Below, in pieces: positions 59,442-64,000 of a stretch of DNA of 64,000 bases. Within the stretch, counting starts at the first letter, position 1, and each line of letters starts with the position of its first letter. A program made the translations under genes and the position numbers. This DNA comes from DATHAP01 sp963762865 (GTDB lineage: Bacteria; Actinomycetota; Actinomycetes; JACCUZ01). Below the pieces are notes generated by a model. It saw only the letters and a program-made list of their open reading frames with translations, ran no database searches and had not been told where the DNA came from. The DNA lies in the NCBI GenBank assembly GCA_963762865.1, contig CAVXNC010000014.1:372001-436000 (forward strand). Reading direction: 5' to 3'.

Positions 59442-59843
59442 ATGCAGGTTCGCGACGGCATGAGCACGGAGGTCCTCAGCGTGGGCCCGGACCACACTCT
59501 GCGTGCCGCGAGCCGGTCCATGGCCAGCCGGAAGGTCGGTGCCGCGGTGGTCCACGACCCGGACGGCGAGGGTGTCGGCATCCTCACCGAGCGCGACGTG
59601 CTCGCGTCGGTCGGCGCCGGTGAGGACCCGGACGTGGAGCGGGTGCGCGACCACGTCACGACCGACCTGGTCTACGCCGCGCCGTCGTGGACCCTGGAGC
59701 AGGCCGCGGCCGCCATGGTCACGGGGGGTTTCCGGCACCTCGTTGTCCTCGACGCGGGCGAGGTGGCCGGCATCCTCTCGGTCCGGGACATCGCCCGGTG
59801 CTGGATGCGCGAGCGCTCCGCCGACGACGAGCTGGTCGGCTAG
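59442..59843 (+). CDS. Tandem CBS domain protein
   Basis: A 133-aa protein of two CBS motifs (MSTEVLSVGPDHTLRAASRSMASRKVGAAVVHD...GVGILTERDV; VTTDLVYAAPSWTLEQAAAAMVTGGFRHLVVLDAGEVAGILSVRDI), a Bateman module that binds adenine nucleotides. Strong GAGGAGG site before the ATG. Stand-alone CBS proteins often regulate partner enzymes or channels; partner unknown. Confidence 0.9.
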   Translation: MQVRDGMSTEVLSVGPDHTLRAASRSMASRKVGAAVVHDPDGEGVGILTERDVLASVGAGEDPDVERVRDHVTTDLVYAAPSWTLEQAAAAMVTGGFRHLVVLDAGEVAGILSVRDIARCWMRERSADDELVG

Positions 59844-59865
59844 ACCTCGGGTCTGGGGTCTCGGG

Positions 59866-60438
59866 TCAGGGCCGGGTCGGGTCGCCCTGGGCGACCGTCA
59901 GCGCCTCGCCGTCCTTGCGCGCCTCTGCGCGGGCGCCCCGGTCGCCCTCGCGCGGTTCCTTCTCCTTCGCGCGCAGCAGGATCGCGGCGACGGAGAGCAC
60001 CAGGACCAGCGCGCCGAGCACACCGACCTCGATGATCGCGTGGGTGAACTTGTCGCCCTTGCCGACGTAGTCGGCAGCCTCGACGGAGAGCACGATGATC
60101 TCCTTGATCGAGGCGATCATCCCGACCACCAGGAACGGCTCCGCGACGACCTCGCGCCGACCCAGGATCACCCGGACCGCGAAGAGCAGCTCCACGACGA
60201 TGAAGACCAGCAGCAGGGTGTCGAGCACGTCGAGGACGACCTCGCTGGCCGAGGCGTCGCCTCCGAGCTCGGTCATGCCCTTCGCGGCGGAGACCAGCAG
60301 CGCGCCGGCGGCGACCGCCAGGACGACGGCGATGCCGACGTAGATCACGTCCTCGGTGACCGCGAGCAGCGCGTTGCCGATGCGGACGTAGCGCGGTGGC
60401 TCGTCCTCGCCGGACGCTTCGTTGTTGTCGCCCGGCAT
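59866..60438 (-). CDS. PsiE family phosphate-starvation-inducible membrane protein
   Basis: A 190-aa protein with four membrane helices between residues about 20 and 155 and soluble acidic/basic ends. LLLVFIVVELLFAVRVILGRREVVAEPFLVVGMIASIKEIIVLSVE is the PsiE family core. In Escherichia coli PsiE is induced by phosphate starvation; here no Pho box was recognised. The C-terminal tail is rich in Lys and Glu. It follows the small zinc-ribbon gene on the same strand. Confidence 0.82.
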   Translation of the reverse strand: MPGDNNEASGEDEPPRYVRIGNALLAVTEDVIYVGIAVVLAVAAGALLVSAAKGMTELGGDASASEVVLDVLDTLLLVFIVVELLFAVRVILGRREVVAEPFLVVGMIASIKEIIVLSVEAADYVGKGDKFTHAIIEVGVLGALVLVLSVAAILLRAKEKEPREGDRGARAEARKDGEALTVAQGDPTRP

Positions 60439-60448
60439 GGTCGACCGC

Positions 60449-60643
60449 TCAGGCGACGTGGGTGGCGGGGTGGAAGAGCGGGGCCCGGTCGGCCGGCTCG
60501 ACACCGACCAGCACGGCGTCACCACACGCCACGCACACCAGCTCCGGGCAGTCCCCGTCGTGCCCGTCGAGGCACTCCGGCCGCTCGAAGGCGACGGCGG
60601 CGCGGCAGGTGGTGCACCAGCGCGGAAGCACGGTTGTGGTCAT
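60449..60643 (-). CDS. Small zinc-ribbon protein
   Basis: A 64-aa protein with paired cysteines, WCTTC near the N-terminus and CVACG later, plus ECLDGHDGDC between. The spacing suggests two zinc-binding knuckles. Start ATG 60643. It lies 10 bp upstream of the PsiE family gene, so the two are probably cotranscribed. No named family. Confidence 0.6.
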   Translation of the reverse strand: MTTTVLPRWCTTCRAAVAFERPECLDGHDGDCPELVCVACGDAVLVGVEPADRAPLFHPATHVA

Positions 60644-60785
60644 GACCCGACGGTCGCACGGGGGCTGGACACAACCCGGGAGGCAGCCCGGCGTGTCGGG
60701 GCGCTTTGTCGACAATCGTCCCGGCTGCGCAGGTGTTCTCGACCCCGGACTAGCCGTCCGGCTCCCCCGCGACGATCATTGGTCC

Positions 60786-61751
60786 ATGCCGCAGAGCATC
60801 TGGAAAGGCTCCATCTCGTTCGGTCTGGTGTCCATACCGGTCCGGCTGTTCTCCGCGACCGAGGAGAAGGACATCTCCTTCCGCCAGGTCCATCGCGACG
60901 ACGGCGGCCGGATCCGCTACAAGCGGGTCTGCTCCGTCGACGGCGAGGAGGTCCCCTACAGCGACATCGCGAAGGGCTACGAGCTGCCCGACGGCGAGAT
61001 GGTCGTCCTGGACGACGACGACTTCGCCAACCTGCCGATCACCTCGTCGCGTGCAGTAGAGGTCCTCAGCTTCGTCCCTGCGGACCAGATCGACGCCGTC
61101 CAGATGGGCAAGCCCTACTACTGCGACCCGACCGGCGACGCCAAGCCCTACGTGCTGCTGCGCGACGCCCTCGAGAACGCCGAGCGGGTGGCGGTCGTCA
61201 AGGTCGCCCTCCGCCAGCGCGAGCGGCTCGCGGTGCTGCGCCCTCGTGAGGGCATCCTCGTCATGCAGACCCTGCTCTGGCCCGACGAGGTGCGCGCCGC
61301 GAAGCTCGACTTCCTCGACGACGACGTGACCGTACGCCCGCAAGAGCTGACGATGGCCGAGTCATACATCTCGGCGCTGTCGGCCGACTTCGACCCGGAC
61401 GAGTTCTCCGACCACTACCGCGAGGCGCTCGAGGAGGTCATCGAGGCCAAGGTCGCCGGCCGCGAGATCGTGACGCCCGAGGAGCAGCCGGAGTCGAGCG
61501 GCCAGGTCGTCGACCTGATGGACGCGCTGCGGCGTAGCGTGGCCGAGGCCAAGTCGCGCCGCGGCGAGGGCGGTGCGTCGGCGGCGGCGGGCGACGGGTC
61601 CGCGGGGAAGCCGGCGTCGAAGAAGGCCGCGGCGAAGAAGGCAGCCAAGGCACCGGCGAAGAAGGCAGCCGCGAAGCCCGCGAAGAAGGCAGCAAAGAAG
61701 TCGGCTGCCAAGACGTCGGCGAAGAAGACCGCCACCCGCAAGAGCGCCTGA
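60786..61751 (+). CDS. ku: Ku DNA end-binding protein
   Basis: A 321-aa bacterial Ku homodimer subunit for non-homologous end joining. Core SIWKGSISFGLVSIPVRLFSATE, YKRVCSVDGEEVPYSDIAKGYE, and MESYISAL-type C-terminal DFDPDEFSDHYREAL are clear. The last 65 residues are a Lys/Ala tail (KKAAKAPAKKAAAKPAKKA), a basic extension like that of some mycobacterial Ku proteins, which helps DNA binding and sliding. LigD is not in the window. Divergent from the zinc-ribbon gene. Confidence 0.95.
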   Translation: MPQSIWKGSISFGLVSIPVRLFSATEEKDISFRQVHRDDGGRIRYKRVCSVDGEEVPYSDIAKGYELPDGEMVVLDDDDFANLPITSSRAVEVLSFVPADQIDAVQMGKPYYCDPTGDAKPYVLLRDALENAERVAVVKVALRQRERLAVLRPREGILVMQTLLWPDEVRAAKLDFLDDDVTVRPQELTMAESYISALSADFDPDEFSDHYREALEEVIEAKVAGREIVTPEEQPESSGQVVDLMDALRRSVAEAKSRRGEGGASAAAGDGSAGKPASKKAAAKKAAKAPAKKAAAKPAKKAAKKSAAKTSAKKTATRKSA

Positions 61752-61816
61752 GTGCGGGCCGGGCCCCGCTGAGACACCACGGAATGCGCCGCCCTCGGGA
61801 GGTGCTGTGATGGGCC

Positions 61817-63685
61817 ATGACTGAGGCCCTGGAGATCCTGGCGCTGGTCTGCGCGGTCGCCGTGGTGGCAGCGTCCGCCCGCCGCCTCGGCCTGTCGGCT
61901 CCCCTGGTGCTGGTCATCGTGGGCATCCTGGCGTCGTACGTCCCCGGGGTCCCCGAGTACCACCTGGACCCCGAGGTCGTGCTGATCGGCTTCCTACCGC
62001 CTCTGCTCTACGCCGCGGCGATCCGCACGACGCTGGTCGACATCCGCACCAACACCCAGGCGATCGGGATCCTCGCGGTCGGCGCGGTCGCCTTCACCAC
62101 GGTCGGCGTCGGCCTGGTCGCCTGGTGGGTGATCCCGGACATCGGCATCGCTGCCGCACTCGCGCTCGGTGCGGTCGTGTCACCGCCGGACGCCGTGGCC
62201 GCCACGACGATCGCCCGGAGGGTGGGGATGCCGCGGCGCATCGTGTCCATCCTCGAGGGCGAGAGCCTGCTCAACGACGCCACCGCCCTGGTCGCGCTCC
62301 GCATGTCCGCGCTGGCGATCACGTCCACGGTGTCTGTCCTCGGCGTCGTCGGCAACTTCTTCCTGGCGGCCGGCGGCGGCATCGCCGCCGGCCTCGTCGT
62401 GGCGACCGCCCTGGCCGCGGCCAGGAACCGGGTCCAGGACCCCGTGCTGGACACCACGCTCTCGCTCGTCGCGCCCTTCATCGCCTACCTCGCCGCCGAG
62501 GCCGTCCACGGCAGCGGCGTGCTGTCGGTCGTCATCGTCGGGCTGATCCTCGGGCACAAGTCGCCCGCGCTGCAGTCGGCCTCGTCACGCCTCGCCGAGC
62601 AGACCAACTGGCGCACCATCACGTTCGTCCTGGAGAACGCGGTGTTCCTGCTGATCGGCCTGCAGGTCTCGCAGGTGGTCCGGGATGCCCTCGACGACGA
62701 CCTGAGCGGCACCCGACTGAGCGTCATCTGCGGGCTCGTCCTGCTCGCAACGCTGGTGACAAGGATCGTCTGGGTCTTCACGGCGACGGCCGCCTACCGT
62801 TTCGGTTCGGCCAGCATGCGGGCGATCGCCTGGCGGTGGAGCCACGCGACGCTCGTCTCGTGGGCCGGCATGCGTGGTGTCGTGACGCTGGCCGCTGCCT
62901 TCGTGCTTCCGGAGGAGACGCCGCACCGCGACGTGCTCGTGCTCGCGGCGTTCGCGGTCGTGGGCGGCACGCTCCTCGTCAACGGCACGACGCTGCCGTG
63001 GCTGGTGCGCCGGCTCGACGTCGCCGGGCCGGACCCGGCGGAGGACGCGCTGGAAGAGGCCGCACTGCTGTCGAAGGCGTCCAGGGCCGGGCTCGCCCGG
63101 CTCGAGGAGCTCAAGCGGGAGGGTGACGACCCCTCGGTGATCGAGCGCCTCGAGGAGCGCACCCGGACCCGGGCCGACGCCGCCTGGGAGCGGCTCGGGG
63201 CGCCCAGCGACGACGAGACGCCGAGCGAGACCTACCGCCGGCTGCGCCAGGAGATGCTGCACGCAGAGCGCGAGGTGGTGCTGCACGCGCGTGACAGCGG
63301 GAAGGTCGACGACGAGGTCCTGCGCGACGTCCTCAACCTGCTCGACGCGGAGGAGTCGCTGCTCGACCGGCTCGAGGACAAGGGCGGCGACGTCGAGCGC
63401 GAGCTGGTGGCGCGTGTCGAGCGGGCCCGGTCCTGCGAGCACCTGGCCGACGCGCCGGCGTCGGTGAAACCCACGTCGCCCGACGGGTGCGAGGAGTGCC
63501 TGCGCGACGGCACCCACTGGGTCCACCTCCGCCTGTGCCTGACCTGCGGCCACGTCGGCTGCTGCGACTCCTCGCAGTACCGGCATGCGACCGCGCACAA
63601 CGACGAGTCCGGGCACCCGGTCATCCGCAGCTTCGAGCAGGGCGAGGCGTGGCGCTGGTGCTACGTCGACGAGCGGCTGGGATAG
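61817..63685 (+). CDS. Na+/H+ antiporter (CPA1) fused to a UBP-type zinc finger
   Basis: A 622-aa protein. Residues about 1-410 are a 12-helix CPA1 antiporter with FLPPLLYAAAIRTTL, ALGAVVSPPDAVAATTIARRVGMPRRIVSILEGESLLNDATALV (ion-binding Asp motifs) and SWAGMRGVVTLAAAF. A long soluble linker (about 415-535) is highly charged and helical. The last 80 residues are a UBP-type zinc finger (CEHLADAP, GCEECLRDGTHWVHLRLCLTCGHVGCCDSSQYRHATAHNDESGHPVIRSF) with all Cys/His zinc ligands and ending in a Trp-rich strand. The finger may bind C-terminal peptides; role unknown. Confidence 0.88.
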   Translation: MTEALEILALVCAVAVVAASARRLGLSAPLVLVIVGILASYVPGVPEYHLDPEVVLIGFLPPLLYAAAIRTTLVDIRTNTQAIGILAVGAVAFTTVGVGLVAWWVIPDIGIAAALALGAVVSPPDAVAATTIARRVGMPRRIVSILEGESLLNDATALVALRMSALAITSTVSVLGVVGNFFLAAGGGIAAGLVVATALAAARNRVQDPVLDTTLSLVAPFIAYLAAEAVHGSGVLSVVIVGLILGHKSPALQSASSRLAEQTNWRTITFVLENAVFLLIGLQVSQVVRDALDDDLSGTRLSVICGLVLLATLVTRIVWVFTATAAYRFGSASMRAIAWRWSHATLVSWAGMRGVVTLAAAFVLPEETPHRDVLVLAAFAVVGGTLLVNGTTLPWLVRRLDVAGPDPAEDALEEAALLSKASRAGLARLEELKREGDDPSVIERLEERTRTRADAAWERLGAPSDDETPSETYRRLRQEMLHAEREVVLHARDSGKVDDEVLRDVLNLLDAEESLLDRLEDKGGDVERELVARVERARSCEHLADAPASVKPTSPDGCEECLRDGTHWVHLRLCLTCGHVGCCDSSQYRHATAHNDESGHPVIRSFEQGEAWRWCYVDERLG

Positions 63686-63690
63686 CGGCT

Positions 63691-64000
63691 CTACTCGAGC
63701 TCCACCACGAGGTCGGCGAGGACGGCCGTCGGCGCCACCAGGTCGGCGTTGGGCTGGTCGACGGTGCGGACCCAGTCGACTGCGCCGTCGTGGGACTTGC
63801 CGAACTGCTCGTGACGAGCGACCAGGCGGCGTACCCGCGTCTGCTCGTCCACCTGCACGAACCACACCTCGGAGAGCAGCCCGCGGAGCTCCGCCCACGG
63901 TCCGTCGAGGAGCAGGTAGTTGCCCTCCGTGACGACCAGCCGCGCCTCCGGCGGGACCGCGATCGCCCCGGCCAGCGGCTGCTCCAGGTCGCGCTCGAAC
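63691..64000 (-). CDS. Nucleoside/nucleotide kinase family protein, truncated by window end
   Basis: The last 103 codons are visible on the minus strand, ending at TAG 63691. The sequence FERDLEQPLAGAIAVPP, LVVTEGNYLLLDGPWAEL and RLVARHEQFGKSHDGAVDWVRTVDQPNADLV is typical of the YggC/uridine kinase-like P-loop family; the P-loop lies outside the window. Substrate unknown (nucleoside, pantothenate-like or sugar kinase). Confidence 0.8.
   Translation of the reverse strand, partial: FERDLEQPLAGAIAVPPEARLVVTEGNYLLLDGPWAELRGLLSEVWFVQVDEQTRVRRLVARHEQFGKSHDGAVDWVRTVDQPNADLVAPTAVLADLVVELE

Overview
This is a 64 kb stretch of a high-GC (about 70 %) actinobacterial chromosome, most likely a Nocardioidaceae-type organism (Nocardioides and relatives); the family assignment is inferred. 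Actinobacterial markers are the fused 2-oxoglutarate dehydrogenase/decarboxylase (Kgd type), the SigR-RsrA thiol-stress pair, the 24-residue ribosomal protein bL37, a BsaP-like biotin synthase helper, nickel superoxide dismutase with its protease, and a stand-alone Ku protein. There is no rRNA, tRNA, CRISPR array, insertion sequence or prophage. Genes are packed tightly with many 4-bp ATGA/GTGA overlaps, and many first genes look leaderless (a TANNNT box 6-7 nt before ATG/GTG).

Layout. 1-9.4 kb: 5'-truncated paaN (aldehyde dehydrogenase of phenylacetate breakdown), a GNAT, SRPBCC and hemerythrin-like proteins, a glycosyltransferase, an M23 peptidoglycan peptidase, a group 2 sigma factor and a DHA2-type drug exporter. 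9.4-16.5 kb: an MFS exporter divergent from its ArsR-type regulator, an acyl-CoA dehydrogenase, and a response regulator-histidine kinase-membrane protein operon whose first gene has a broken start. 16.6-28.3 kb: kgd, a DUF4097-PadR autoregulated operon, a Crp-type protein, malic enzyme, and a ddaH/gntR divergon with a palindromic operator. 28.4-35.9 kb: nickel SOD and its peptidase, bioD-bioB (bioB frameshifted), a DUF3311-sodium:solute symporter pair (symporter frameshifted) and a TPP enzyme. 36-42.6 kb: a GlxA-type regulator, acyltransferases, the BsaP-like gene, a lone pilT, and a biotin carrier plus biotin carboxylase. 42.6-47.6 kb: two membrane HD/HD-GYP proteins with an unusual AT-richer 630-bp upstream region holding a 20-codon ORF and hairpins. 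47.6-57 kb: a conserved actinobacterial block of bL37, rsrA-sigR, SRAP protein, aroA-rsgA and hisN. 57-64 kb: regulators, small membrane proteins, CBS, PsiE, Ku, a Na+/H+ antiporter fused to a UBP zinc finger, and a truncated nucleoside kinase-like gene.

How the genes work together. Biotin is a recurring theme: bioD and bioB make the cofactor, the BsaP-like protein probably supports BioB, and a biotin carboxylase with a 71-aa carrier uses it. Oxidative and thiol stress are covered by SigR-RsrA and nickel SOD; DNA damage by Ku and the SRAP protein. Several regulators sit beside visible operators: PadR (two loci with the same palindrome), FadR-type GntR, two ArsR-type proteins, GlxA, and SigR with its own promoter.

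Three single-base frame breaks (near 13258, 31731 and 33726) should be checked first, because they decide whether a response regulator, biotin synthase and a carboxylate transporter are functional. The most novel candidates are the PadR-type operators in front of a 37-aa Arg/Pro-rich micro-protein, the HD-GYP pair with its peptide ORF and structured leader, and the antiporter-UBP fusion.
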